A stretch of 64,000 nt of DNA from Cubamyces lactineus (Eukaryota; Basidiomycota; Agaricomycetes; Polyporales; Polyporaceae): assembly GCA_022376465.1 (NCBI GenBank), contig JACDTU010000005.1:1228001-1292000 (forward strand), read 5' to 3'. The notes under the pieces were generated by a model that was not told the DNA's origin, searched no databases, and was given only the letters and a program-made list of their open reading frames with translations. This document shows, piece after piece, positions 1-11,159 of this stretch (position 1 is its first letter; every line of letters starts with the position of its first letter). Both the position numbers and the translations under genes were made by a program.

Positions 1-2
1 CT

Positions 3-1766
3 TTGCACACAGAGCGACTTTTTACAGCTGCATCGGACGCTTCGTCACCCACACCACGCCCCATGCAGATCTCCGCCATCACCACCCTTTCTGTCGATTC
101 TGCGCTTCAAGAGCGCTATCGTCGTGCGATCCGACAAGACCAGCAATGGCGAACTGCGGTAGACCGCGGCGACGGGGACTTCACTGTCCACGGCGACCGC
201 GTGCTCCACCGTGGCAAGCTATTCATCCCCATGTCCCTTCGCTCCGACATCCTCCGTCTCTGCCACGATTCGCCACTCGCCGGCCACCCCGGCCGTGAGA
301 GGACGCTCAATCTCGTGCGAAGAGACTATTCCTGGCCCGAGCTCGCCCAGTATGTGCGCAGCTACGTCCGCGCCTGCGACACATGCGCACGTATCAAGGC
401 GCCTCGACACAAACCTTACGGCCTTCTCCGTCCACTCGACATCCCCGACCGGCCTTGGAAGTCCATCAGCATGGACTTCATCGTCAAGTTGCCGCAGTCA
501 CATGGGTATGATTCTATTCTGGTCGTTTGCGACCGCCTCACTCGTTACGCCCACTTTATTCCCTGCGTCGAGTCGTTGAATGCGCCGGGCCTCGCCTGGT
601 TATTCCTCGACCGCGTTTTCCGTTATCACGGCCTTCCCACGTCCATCATTTCGGACAGAGGCTCCACGTTCATTTCGAAGTTTTGGTCAGAACTTACCGC
701 TCTTTTACAGATCGAACTCAAACACTCGACGGCGTACCACCCGCAAACGGACGGACTGACCGAGCGTACTAACCAGACGCTCGAGACGTACCTCCGCGCG
801 TACGTCTCCTACCAACAGGACGACTGGGTGGATTATCTGCCACTCGCTGAGTTCGCCTTCAACAACCACGCAAGCGACTCGACGAAACAGTCGCCTTTCT
901 ACGCTAATTTCGGTTTCCACCCAGCACTCGACCCTCAGCTCTCCGACCACTCCCCAGTCCCCGCCGCTGCCGATATCGCTGCGCGCTTGGCCCGTCTCCA
1001 CGACGAGCTTCGCATGCAGCTCAAGGCCGCGCAAGATCGACAATCCGTCTACTACAACCGTCGCGTCTCTGACAGCCCCAAGTATGCACCCGGACAACTC
1101 GTCTGGTTGCTACGACGGCACATTAAGACGACGCGACCGTCCGACAAGCTCGACCACCGTCGACTTGGTCCTTTCCCCATCGACCTCGCTATCTCCGACT
1201 CCGCCTACAAGCTCTGTCTTCCCCCACACCTTTCCCGTCTACATCCTGTCTTCCATGTTTCCCTCCTCGAACCTTATCATAATCCTTCCCCTTCGGACTC
1301 TCACACTCCCTCGGTTCCTCTCGACATCGCTGACGACTCTCCCTCTCCCTCTATCCACTCTGTCCTCGATTGCCGCAAGCTCGGTCAGCGTTACGAGTAC
1401 CTCGTACGCTGGCAAGGCCTGTCATCCGATGAGGACTCGTGGACCCCCCTTACCGACATCCCTCGCGATGCAGACGAGCTGCTCGAGCGGTTCCACCGTC
1501 GGCATCCTCGCGCTCCTCGCCCCCCTCGTTCAGCACTTGAGCGTGACGCGCTCAAACCGTTTATTGATACTGATAACTCTTCTACTTCTGTACAGCCCGC
1601 TCCCGCATCCGCCTCCTCGTCGTCCTCCGCTCCCGCGTCTGCCGCCTCCGCTCCCGCGTCCGCCGCCTCCGCTCCCACGCCCGTCATTCCATCAGGAAAA
1701 GCTTTAAATGGTTGTAGCAGTAGGGCTAGGTATGTTGCATTCAGTAGTGCCCGTAGCAACACATAG
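3..1766 (+). mobile_element. Ty3/gypsy retrotransposon pol, 3' part (integrase plus chromodomain)
   Basis: This is the C-terminal half of a chromovirus-type Pol polyprotein; the reading frame is already open at the left edge, so protease, reverse transcriptase and RNase H lie outside the window. In order one sees an HHCC zinc-binding domain (GHPGRERTLNLVRR ... CDTCARIK, about residues 92-130), and the integrase core with its D,D-35-E residues in SMDFIVKLP, IISDRGSTF and TDGLTERTNQ. A C-terminal SH3-like stretch and a chromodomain (YEYLVRWQGLSSDEDSW, about 465-505) follow. The tail is a low-complexity Ala/Ser/Pro repeat, then unrelated-looking sequence up to the stop. No polypurine tract or LTR follows, so the 3' end appears deleted. 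The frame has no stops or frameshifts over 587 codons, so the copy is fairly young. Confidence 0.93.
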
Positions 1767-2307
1767 CACTGCAGCAGTGCTGTTGTCTTGTATTGCACTG
1801 CATCGCACATGCCACGCTGTAGTTCACAACATGGATAGAATGCAAGACTACATGGCTTTACACATACCGCAGAAGAAACACCCGTTTGCAGTGGCAACAA
1901 ATTGACTTGTAGTGTAATTGTTCATCTACAGCATACTACTATTCCGCCCACTTGAGGTTAGTGGCTTTCACAACACTATACATCCATGGTACACGCAAAA
2001 TGGGCGCTTCTGAAGGGAAAAGTACTGGGCATGTTCTCGGGGGACCTATGCGGAGACAATAGAGAAGGTTTTATGTACATATATACTGTATATATGAGAT
2101 ACAACTAATCTACTCCGTAGTGGCTCACTTGGCTGTGGTTCCAAACACGATGGCAGTGACGGCGAGCGAAGAGAATGTTGACGACAGCGCACACGTTGAA
2201 TTAAGGAGATTGAAGACCAGCGTGGAAGAGATTGGCGACGCGGGCAATCAGACAATGGCGATGATGACAACGCGCAGGAGGCCGCCGATAGTGGTAGAAT
2301 GAACGAC
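1767..2307. other. Gap between gypsy end and hsp70 pseudogene
   Basis: No gene was recognised. The stretch is AT-richer than its flanks and includes a TATA-like alternating run near 2085-2098. There is a CACTA-like motif on the minus strand (CACTACGGAGTAG, 2122 to 2110), but no matching inverted copy was found. The part from about 2120 to 2307 is open on both strands yet has no recognisable similarity. It may be non-coding sequence internal to the neighbouring transposon. Confidence 0.5.
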
Positions 2308-4562
2308 CAGGACGAGTCGAGCCACGAGATCGTCTCGTTGAAGACGTCCTCGAGCTTCTCGTTGTCCGCGGGGTCGAACTTGCCCGCAAGCTTCTCGTTG
2401 GCCAAGCTGTTGCGGAGGTTGTACGCGTACGACTGGAGGGTGTTGTGCGAGTTGATATGAGCAGCCGCGGCCTCATCATCAGCTATCAGAAACATTCGTC
2501 AGTATCAAAGCCGCTGACCAGCGCGAAGGGGGGACTACTCACCCTTTTACTTCTCGCCCTCGTTGACCATGCGCTCGATCTCCTCCTTCGACAGACGAGC
2601 TCGACGCTGGCTTCCAACTCGCGCTAGTACTCGAGCTTCCGCTTCCGACTACGACGGGCAGCGAGCGTGTTCTGGCGTCGCTTCGCCTCGATCACGTTAC
2701 GATCATTCTGGTCGAGGGGCACATCGTCCTCAAGCTCATCCTCCTCACCGAAGGCTTACAACCGGGCCCGCTTTTTCTTGAGGAACGCTGTAGGCACCTC
2801 CTTGTGAGACGTCGCCAAAGGAGTGACATACTTGCGCGGCTGAATGGGAGCGTCCAGTGATACAAGGGCGTCAGGGGTGATGTTCTTCCGGGTGCCGGTC
2901 GGCTGGGTCTTGCGCGCGCGACGACCCGGACGAGATGGCGTGGGGACGGTGCCGGTTCGTGGTGAGGGATGGAGGGAAGTGGGATCGAGCGAAGGAGTGG
3001 TCGGCGAAGGCATCGTGTACATCTCATCAACATTGAAGGGAAGCTGAGGGTGCGACGACGGGGTGCGAGCACCTGTCAACTTGGGGGGCTCGCCCACAGC
3101 ACCATGATCGAAGCCTTCGCCGAACAACGGCATGGCGCCATAGTCGGGGAAGGAGTCGACGTCGAAGATGGCCGGGCTCGTGAGAAGCTCTGCGCCACCC
3201 ATCTCAGAAGAGGCGAGCGGAGGGGTCGTGAGGAAGTCCTCGAGTGGCGAATCGTCCATCGGCGAGGTCAGGAACTCATTGAGGTCCTGAGGGAACTCCG
3301 GGCTCGCTGATAGAGGCTGACCGTATGTCAGAATCGGCCGCTTTCCCATCGTCCTCTCACTGGACATACCTTGGAGCACGTCGATGATGGCTTGGACTTG
3401 TCGGACGCGGAGACGTCGAGGATGCCGTTAGCGTCGATATCGGAGGTGACCTCGATCTGAGGAACACCACGGGGTGCCGGGGAATGCCGGAGAGCTCGAA
3501 CTTGCAGAGGTTGTTGTTGTCCTGCGTCCGCGCACGCTCATCCTCGTAGACCTGGATGAGCACACCGGGCTGGTTGTCAGAGTACGTCGAGAAGACTTCT
3601 TCGTCGGGACAATGGCGTTACGCTCGATGAGCGGCGTCATGACACCACCAGCGGTCTCAATACCGAGTGAGAGCGGCGCGACATCGAGGAGAAGGAGGTC
3701 CTGGATCTTCTTAGACGTGTCACCCGCGAGAATGGCAGCCTGGACGGCGGCTTGTTGGGCTCCTTGTCGTTGAAGAAGTCGGAGACGAGCTTAACGATAT
3801 GGGGGATTCGAGTCGAACCGCCGACGAGGACGATCTCGTGAACCTGGGCCTTGTCGATCTTCGCGTCGCGGAGGACCTTCTCGACGGGGCTGAGCGTGCT
3901 GCGGAAGAGGTCCTCGCAGAACTCCTCGAAACGGGCACGAGTAAGAGAAGGGTAGAAGTCGATACCCTCGAACAGGGAGTCGATCTCGATGGTGGTCTGC
4001 GCCGCAGACGAGAGAGTGCGCTTGGCGCGCTCGCAAGCCGTGCGGAGACGACGGAGAGCACGAGGGTTGGACAAGAGATCTGTGAAAGATATGTTAGTAC
4101 GTATTCGACGCAACGGAGACAGGATCACATACCCTTCTTGTGCTTCCTCTTGAACTCCTGGACGAAGTGGTTGACGAGGCGGTTGTCGAAGTCGGTGTCG
4201 CCAGCAGTGACTTTGACCTCGAAGATACCCTCTTCGATCGTCAGGAGCGAGACGTCGAAGGATTCTCCACCGAGATCGGAGATGAGGATGTTGCACTCGC
4301 CAGTGGTCTTCTTGGCAAGACCGTACGCGATAGCGGCCACAGTGGGCTCCTTGATGATACGGAGAACGTTGAGGCCAGCAATCGTACCGACGTCCTTGGT
4401 CGCCTGACGTTGTGGTTTGTTGAAGTACGCGGGGGCGGTGATGACGGCGGAGGTGAAGGTACCGCTGAGGTAGGACTCGCCGATCCGCTTAGGGTACTGT
4501 ACAAGACACGATTAGTACAGTGACAAGGGCATTAATATGTAAATACTTACCAATTCAATGAA
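2308..4562 (-). pseudogene. Broken cytosolic Hsp70 (SSA-type) gene fragment, interrupted by a bZIP fragment
   Basis: Reading the minus strand, conserved Hsp70 blocks appear in order: [135 protein letters not shown], and finally SYAYNLRNSLANEKLAGKFD. The N-terminal ~115 and C-terminal ~70 residues are absent. Introns with good GT..AG ends remain (4497-4550; about 4083-4133; one after 2550), so it is not a processed copy. Damage relative to the family: loss of HLGGE after AGDT, a frameshifting deletion after NDKEPNK (about 34 nt), a 5-nt loss after PTKKS, a 1-nt loss in the GIPPAPRG motif, and a stop (TAA) in place of Tyr in the EKYK motif. Between SASDK and RLSKEE the normal segment is replaced by a transcription-factor fragment. 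It lies 60 bp beyond the 3' end of a Plavaka transposase on the same strand. Confidence 0.9.
2601..3396 (-). pseudogene. GCN4/CPC1-like bZIP transcription factor fragment embedded in hsp70
   Basis: Inside the broken hsp70, between its SASDK and RLSKEE motifs, is a segment of a different gene on the same strand. It encodes an acidic Pro/Ser-rich activation-type region (EFPQDLNEFLTSPMDDSP, FDVDSFPDYGAMP), then PRKYVTPLATSHKEVPTAF and a lysine/arginine block. It ends in a bZIP basic region, VIEAKRRQNTLAARRSRKRK, whose NxLAARRSRKRK core is the DNA-contacting signature of the GCN4 group. The leucine zipper is cut off: after RELEASVE the sequence switches to Hsp70. An apparent intron (GTATGT..CAG, about 3308-3375) is retained. 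Two in-frame stops are present, one before AFGEEDELEDD and one directly after RKRKLEY (TAG at 2624-2626), so it is not functional. Confidence 0.82.
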
Positions 4563-4621
4563 TCTGCCTTGAAAACGAGGGCGGGAGGAGAACGGGTGGG
4601 GCGGTGCGTATGACCGAAAGG

Positions 4622-7600
4622 TCACTTCGTCAGCATATCGAACATATGGAAGTCGATGTATCGGTTGAGTAAGAACGTAAGCGGTTCGTTGAGAATGTCT
4701 TCGGCGGCCCATTGCGAGGTGTTCGAGCCTTGGAACTTTGGAACAAGGTGGCATGGGCGGAGAATGTCGCTAACTTCAAGAATGGACACGTTCCGCTTGT
4801 GCGCCCGTGTCGAGTGTGAAGTTGGAGGGAGATCTGTTGTTCGGTCGGCCGTACGGAACGGTCGGAACCAGTTCACGTAAACCAAAGGCTCATGGTAGTT
4901 CAGGTGGTCAGGGAGACGGAAGATGACACGGACTTGCCCCGCGCGCAGACCTACCGAGGGAGTGGTCAAAATTATGTTGAGCTGTGAGGATTGTCGCGCA
5001 CCTGTCAGCCCGCCTTGCTCTCTGAAAGCGTCCTCGTCCACTACGAAGAGAGCACAGTCGAATTGTGCAGGAACAGCCTTTCGATCTTGGAACCGAGGCT
5101 TGGACGGTGCAGCTCGCACCTTGCAGATTCGTTTGACGTTCGCGATGTGTATGTTCGGAGGGAGTAGTATGCGAAGCGAGTGGAATGTATCGACCTTGAG
5201 GTTCTCTGTTGCTGGAGGCCCTGATGGCCAATGCTCAGACAGAAATTCGTTGAGTTCGAGAAGGAAGTCTGGCGTAGTGTAGGATGAGTGAAGGTGGTCG
5301 AGAGGTACGTGGCGCGCGCTTGGTGCGAGAGGAAGTTGGTAGGCGCGCGAGGCGTTCGAATGGAGCAGTTCACGAAGCGCCTGGATGTCAGTCTCGCCTT
5401 GGTCACCACTGCCCCGATCTTCGTCGATGTCGTCGTCGACGTCCTCAACGCCGCTCTCGTTATCATCGCCAAGAGCTTCTTCCAACTCGCGCTCGAGCAC
5501 ACCGTCAATCCAAGCTAGATAGGCTGACCGTCGTTCGATGGCCTCTTGTCTCTGCAACCAACTTGTCATCTGGGCGACGTACTCACGACGGCTACTGGCT
5601 CGGTAAGCCTTCTTTGCATAGTCGATATGAAGACGCTCTGAGGTCTCAGTGTTCAGACCATCAAGGCAACCCAGCTGCCGTATTGCCTTGACGTAGTGGA
5701 TGAGTGAATGAAGTTTCGGTATGTTGAAATGCTCTCGGACTCCCAGGGCGATGAGGGCGCGTTTATGGCGATGGAACATGTCGAGAGCCTTTTGCATCCG
5801 AGCAAGAGTCTCGTCCGAGTGGACTTCGTACTGAGCATAGTACGCGAAGTCGAGCAGCGCACGGATGGCTTTCAGAGCGCTGGGCTCTACTCGTCCGACG
5901 AGGAGGCTCAGTAAGACCTTCTCCAGCTCCTTGACCTCGCTTCCAGTCCACTGCGAGATGACTGAAATGCCGCGCCGGAAGTGACGGAGGCCATGGCATT
6001 TCGACAAGGCAGCGAGTCGCTCGTCCAACGTCTTCTTGCCAACAATCTTCTGACACCACACGAGCAGATGGTCCTTGATGACGCCCTTGTGCAACTGATG
6101 AAGGATATCGGGAGCAATGCAGGCGAATATGTCGGTATGCGGGAGATCGGCCCAGAAGGGCTGGTAGACAGGCCGCAGGCCCTGAACGGTGTAGCTTGTA
6201 GGCGGATCACCTTCGCCAGCACGACGCAGCATGTCGGCGGTCTTCCTGTGGTCCCGCAATGGGAACTCCTTCCTGTCGCCTCGCTGTTTCCGCGGGACAA
6301 CGCACCTAGGGCACCGGTTCTCTCGGCAGCAAGCAATAAGACATTGCTCGGGATGGTCAGCGACGTAGGCAGCAAGAATCGGGTAGATGCACCGTATGTG
6401 ACCATCAGCGCATGTCATCGGAACGCCGGTCCTCCCAGCAGCGACAAGAGGATCAAGAATCTTCGCCATACAGGTATGGAACAGGCGGTATTGCGCCTCA
6501 GAGCGCGCCTTCTTCTTGAAACAGGCTAGTTTGCTGACGGGGATATAACCTAGGAGAATTGTTGCATGAGCAGATGGCTTCCGGCGTACGTCTTTATCGA
6601 TGTTGCCGATTGTCAAGTAGACTGGCCATGCAGTCTTGTCGCCACGGAAAACAGTCAAGTTGGTCTTGTCTGACGCGAGGATGATTGGCGCGACGACACT
6701 GCCAGCAGGGAGCTTAAGCTGCCCAGGCCACAATGTGAGTTCCCATGCCCTTGCATGACAATAGCCGGTACTCACCTGCGTATCCCACCACCAATCCGCT
6801 GTGTTCATTTCTCCATAATAGCGTGACCCATCCCGGGTGACCTTAATCGGGCTATATGCGATGTATTCGAGGAATGCCGGGTTACCGATCAGGTCCTTGC
6901 AACAATCCACGGGATTCCGACGCCAGAGCTCGACCTCTTCGGTAAGTGGTTGTCCATTGGGGCCGATCTCATCACCGACGACGGTTATGATGTCACAGAT
7001 CCATTCGGGCCCAACTGGCAAACGGTCTACTTTCTTCAAGAATGTGCTCTTGTTCTTAAAACCCGGCTTCATCCGTCGCCGTGTCTATATAATCCTCGTA
7101 AGTGCGCGTCCATTCAAAATCCTGTCAATGAAAATTTCGAAAACTCACAATAGGCAATTTGCAAAACTCGTCAATGCCCTTCTGTGAAGTTTGCTTCATC
7201 AACCACTGCGCGAGCCCCCATTCCTCGTCGTCAGCAAACGGCGCATGCGGACCTTGGCACATCGCCTCCTGCTCTCTCCGCAAGTCCTCGAAGAAAGTCA
7301 CGCCTTCACCGAGAGATTGTGCAATGCTCCCAGGAAAGTCTTCACACACCCATGGATTCACAGCTTCGTCTTCAACCTCTTCTACAGTCACACGACGTCG
7401 TTTTGGAGGGTGTAGCGCTGCGTCGGCGTCACTCTGATCGCCCGCAATCCTCTCCTCTACGTCACTACGTTCTGGATGGGTTCCAGAGGCATATGTTCGC
7501 TCGGGCGTGGCTTCGTGCTCGTGGTTGCTGGTGTCAACATGGTGTGTACGCGAAGCATTTTCATCCGCTATGTGATCGTAGTAGAGCTGACATTTAGGCT

Positions 7601-7676
7601 TTAGACCTAGGTGACGAGCCAGCCGACCGGAGTCAGAGAATCGTGTATGACAAGCAAGGCAGCGGCTTGATTCCAT
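4622..7676 (-). CDS. Plavaka-type (CACTA superfamily) DDE transposase
   Basis: This is a large transposase of the basidiomycete Plavaka group. Exon 1 (7676 to 7149) starts MESSRCLACHTRFSDSGRLA, a C2H2-like finger common at the N-terminus of these proteins. It joins through a 64-nt intron (7085-7148, GTGAGT..TATAG, phase 0) to a long second exon (7084 to 4622), giving about 996 aa. Family landmarks in exon 2 are YYGEMNTADWWWDTQ, PIILASDKTNLTVF (probable catalytic Asp region), WPVYLTIGNIDKDVRRKP, the Cys pair CCRENRCPRC, FACIAPDILHQLHKGVIKDH and KLHSLIHYVKAI...GLNTETSERLHIDYAKKAYR. The frame is intact. A DUF6532 gene starts 211 bp away on the opposite strand, and hsp70/bZIP debris lies just downstream. 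Terminal inverted repeats were not identified by eye, so the element's limits are unknown. Confidence 0.9.
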
Positions 7677-7887
7677 GGAGAACGAACGGCGTTGAGGATG
7701 ACTCGATCCAGGAGGGGAGCAAGCACTGCGAGGTGCGGGGTGGCAACCAGATCGGATCTGGGACACCCCACCCGACCATCCCGCCGGCACCCTCTGCAGA
7801 GCCTCACGTGTCAAGTCTGAGCAGGTCCTCTCTCTTCCCTCACCGTCCACGTCATCCAGCGCATCCCTGTCCAAAGCAGCTGAACGG

Positions 7888-10766
7888 ATGGATGGGCTTC
7901 GCACATCTGGCCGTGCCCGCAAGCCAACAGAAAAGGGAAAGCTCTACGGTAGTTTCTCTTCAGTTCTCGCCGTGTCCTCATATCTGACGTGGCTGATAGC
8001 TGAGAGTCGACCTGGGAACCAAGCGAAGACGGCGGCCCTGAAAGTAGCAGCCCCAAAGGTATCTGCAAGCGGTACCAAAGCGACTACGAAGGAGCCAAGT
8101 CGAGAGAAGAACCGGGAACCCCCTCCGTCACGTCAGACATCACGCGAGGTAGGCAGGTACTGTCCTAAATACATGACAGCTATACTCATGAAGTACATAC
8201 ACGTACAGTTCACGATTCAAACCTTGCCTTCCAACCGTACGAGTTCAAAGGCTCAAACGCTCGATCTGCAAGCCCATCGCCACGCTATGCCGAAGACGAA
8301 GCCACTTGGAGCTGCGTCGAGTAGAGTTGTGTCCGGTCAGCGTCACCCTACATCGGCGATGACTCCGACGCTCGTGAGTGCTTACTAACTGACTATTCTC
8401 AGCATTACACTGATCGTTTTGACAGTCTCGCAGACTCAGCCAAGACGCAGCAAAACGTTTGGCAGAGATGCGGAACCCATACAGCAGCCCAGGTATAGGC
8501 CAGAGCAGATCCAATATGGCTGCTTCAACAACGAGACCCTCTGGACGCCTGCGCTCGCCTCCTGCATCTCAACGTCGACAAGTCTCGACGCCTGCATCTC
8601 AACGTCAACAAGTCTCGATGTCTCCTACGTCACCCGCGCTAGACAAGGAGGTTGATGAAGTGCCACCTATCCGTGTCTATCAAGCCTCGACATTGTCTCA
8701 CCGACGCAACACAGGCCAAGTAATAGCATTTCTTTGGTCATGTTCTATGAGCAGTCTCTGATTGCGCTTCTCATCACAGCTGCCTACAACCCGTGTGGAC
8801 TATCGCACGCGTGACACAGAATCTCAAGCTCGAAGTAAGTCTTCTAATCTTATCCTACTCAACTACTTGAGATAGCAGCTGACTGTTTTGCTACCTAGAG
8901 CTTGCTCTCGACGATCACGACGCGAGCGACTACATTCAAGACGACTACGCCTCACAGGCCCGGGCTCGAGCGATGGCCAGTGCGTATGCCGATGACCATT
9001 TTGAGGAGCCGCCCTCGGAGGTCCACACCGAGCTCAATGATGATGAGACTCACACGGTCTACGATAACGATTTCGAAGACCATGTGACTAACCGTCTGGA
9101 CGACCACGCTCGCTGGCACCCCTCTCGCGCGCAGTCCCCTAGTGAGCTCTCCTATGCGGACGCGCATGAGATCAGAGATGATCTCGAGTCACCCCTCCAT
9201 CAACCTCCCTTCCACGCTCACTCTTCGCGCGATGCGCGACAACATTCACGTCGCTCCCGATCATTGGACTCCAACCATAGCAATGTTGGTCCCCCGTCCC
9301 CTCATCACCGCATCTCCCGCCCTCCTGCCTCTCGTCGCCGTGTCTCCCATCGCGGCATTGCTCTACCTTTTGGATCGGATGCTAGTGGATCTGACGGTGG
9401 TGATCAGCTCGAGGAAGCCGCAGGAGAAGACGTCGAAGAAGCCTCACCAGGTCCCGATGATAGCGGCTTTCAGCAGGACTTCCCGAAAGCCCAGCGCATC
9501 GCAGAGGTTGTCCCTGGGCGGCGCCCCCGACAAGGTGATTACGAGGCTGATGCGCAAGAGGTCCTCAAGCTTGCCATCATCTTGTACAAGTCAAGACTGT
9601 GCAGGGAAGATGCGTATCCGACTCGACTAACCGAAAAGACATGGGCACGCAATGCGTGGTTTGAAGCTACTGAGCAGTTGCAGATACAGCTTTCACCAAC
9701 GTCGGAAGTTATTCATATTGTACGTTGTACCTTCACCTCCTGCACACCGACTGATGCTTGTTATAGATTATACGGTACTCCTGGAATCTGCGTGGGGAGA
9801 TCAAGAGCGTTGCACGCAGTTGTGTTGCGGGCGCATACGGCTTCAAGCCGATCACCACTGCTGCTGCGACGTTGCATAATCGTAATCGCGCAGCTATGCT
9901 CCGACTAGGACGGACATTCACTTATGAGGTATAGTGTTATTTTGCAACTTAACCCTCACTGATTTTTATCTTTCAGACAATCGGAACAACAGAAGATGAA
10001 CATGAAGGGCTATACGAGACGCATGTCGTACAAACCGTCATCAATCGCGTTTTCTACAAATCCCCGGATGATGATGGGGTGGTGCTTGATAAGCAGTACC
10101 GACCCTTCCCTTTGCGCGGCATCGCGCTGATCCTTGCTGCGGTAAGTTGGACATGTCAGACTGTTTGTGTTTCAATACTTGATTCTGTTGTTAGGTCCAA
10201 TGTGCCATTGACGAGTGGGACAGTGGGTTACACACGAACGTGTCATTCTCCGAGAACACCTACAAACCCGTCTACATCAACCATGTGCAAGAGCTTCAAC
10301 GGTACGATCGGATGTCCGGAGATGATCACATCGTCTTGGACATCTGTACACGGCTATCCACCCATGGCAGGTATGTATACTCTATTCACCTGCAGACCTC
10401 GACTTTTTCTTTTGCGCACACGCCGTCTGAGGTTTCTGCGAGGCGCCCACACACCGATTGAAGCGCTCGTGCACCCTGGTCGAAGCGCTTGTGCACCCTG
10501 GTCGAAGCGCTCGTGCACCCGGTCGAAGCGCTCGTTCACCCCAGTCGACGTGCTCGTGCACCCCGGTCGAAGCGCTCATGCACTGTTCAAGTCTTCAATG
10601 TATCGTTGAATGGACTCGCTTTTCATTGAGTGTAGAGTTACTGACAATGACCCTCAGGCTCCACGCAAAGGCCCCTGTTCTGCAGCAGCAGCAAGAGTCC
10701 TCCTTGACCAATGCAGCTATGGACCGTGCTATTGCTGCGTACCGCCGGCGAAGGCAGGGGATATAA
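7888..10766 (+). CDS. DUF6532-domain protein, multi-exon, divergent from the Plavaka transposase
   Basis: The start MDGLRTSGRARKPTEKGK opens a basic, low-complexity N-terminal half with Ser/Arg/Pro-rich exons and an acidic stretch (DDHFEEPPSEVHTELNDDET). The C-terminal half fits DUF6532: KLAIILYKSRLCREDAYPTR, TEKTWARNAWFEATEQ, then after an intron RYSWNLRGEIKSV...GAYGFKPITTAAATLHNR. After another come HEGLYETHVVQTVINRVFYK, DKQYRPFPLRGIALILAAV, AIDEWDSGLHTNVSFSEN and YINHVQELQRYDRMS. The last exon (from 10653) ends NAAMDRAIAAYRRRRQGI, stop at 10766. About eight introns are likely; the last (about 10371-10652) is long and holds a minisatellite. The function of DUF6532 is unknown. The divergent arrangement, 211 bp from the transposase start, suggests it may be the second gene of the same mobile element (inference). 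Confidence 0.78.
8561..8620 (+). repeat. 30-bp direct repeat, two copies, inside the DUF6532 gene
   Basis: Two adjacent 30-bp units (8561-8590 and 8591-8620) differ at two positions. In frame they encode two ten-residue units, ASQRRQVSTP and ASQRQQVSMS, in the Ser/Gln-rich N-terminal region. This looks like a recent in-frame tandem duplication. Confidence 0.85.
10462..10590 (+). repeat. 22-bp minisatellite, about six units, in the last intron of the DUF6532 gene
   Basis: Units read approximately AGCGCTCGTGCACCCTGGTC plus GA. They start at 10462, 10484, 10506 (21 bp), 10527 and 10549, with a decayed sixth from 10571. Units differ by a few substitutions. The array lies between the splice donor at about 10371 and the acceptor at about 10652, which explains why this intron is several times longer than its neighbours. 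Confidence 0.88.
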
Positions 10767-11159
10767 ACAATGGGTCCCCAAGGTTAGGCTACTATAGTTT
10801 AAGCAAATAATATCATAGTTATTGTGTAATGATGGGAATGCCTGTCAATATATCCCCACTCTTGATCTTCTCTGAAAGTTTGGTCTGTCTGCTAGATGAG
10901 CTTTGTACTAGACTCATGTTATAGACCACTTGTCAACCTATGCATGCATCTTAGGATATCTTTAATGTGTGAGACCACAGTCTATAGTATATTGTTGCAT
11001 TCCCTCATAGCTATGTATACACTAGAGGATTAGTTGTTGTCCCATTGCAGCACATTGCACAATGTAGAGGCATAGCTTGCTATATATGGGCCCATAAAAG
11101 GGGGGTGACAATAGGACAATGTGGACATCATAGCTTCTATTGTCATACATTGTCAGGCA
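10767..11159. other. AT-rich gap right of the DUF6532 gene
   Basis: No gene was recognised. The stretch is distinctly AT-rich and contains repeated short words (ATTGCA, ACAATG, GACAAT), including a loose inverted repeat near 11107-11155 (GACAATAGGACAATGT against ATTGTCATACATTGTC). It could be the subterminal region of the Plavaka unit. The boundary to GC-rich sequence at about 11160 is abrupt. Confidence 0.45.

Noticed and set aside
1084..1707. Plus-strand frame of 207 codons rich in Leu/Ser/Pro
   Set aside because: It is an alternative frame of the gypsy chromodomain region, low in complexity and without an independent signal.
2110..2122. CACTACGGAGTAG on the minus strand as a CACTA terminal repeat
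   Set aside because: Its orientation would end an element lying to the left, and no matching inverted copy was found by eye near 10.7-11.2 kb. It is kept only as a lead.
2756..3379. bZIP-like frame taken as a functional transcription factor gene
   Set aside because: It lacks a proper N-terminus and zipper, has in-frame stops in the downstream basic region and is flanked by Hsp70 sequence on both sides, so it is treated as a pseudogene fragment.
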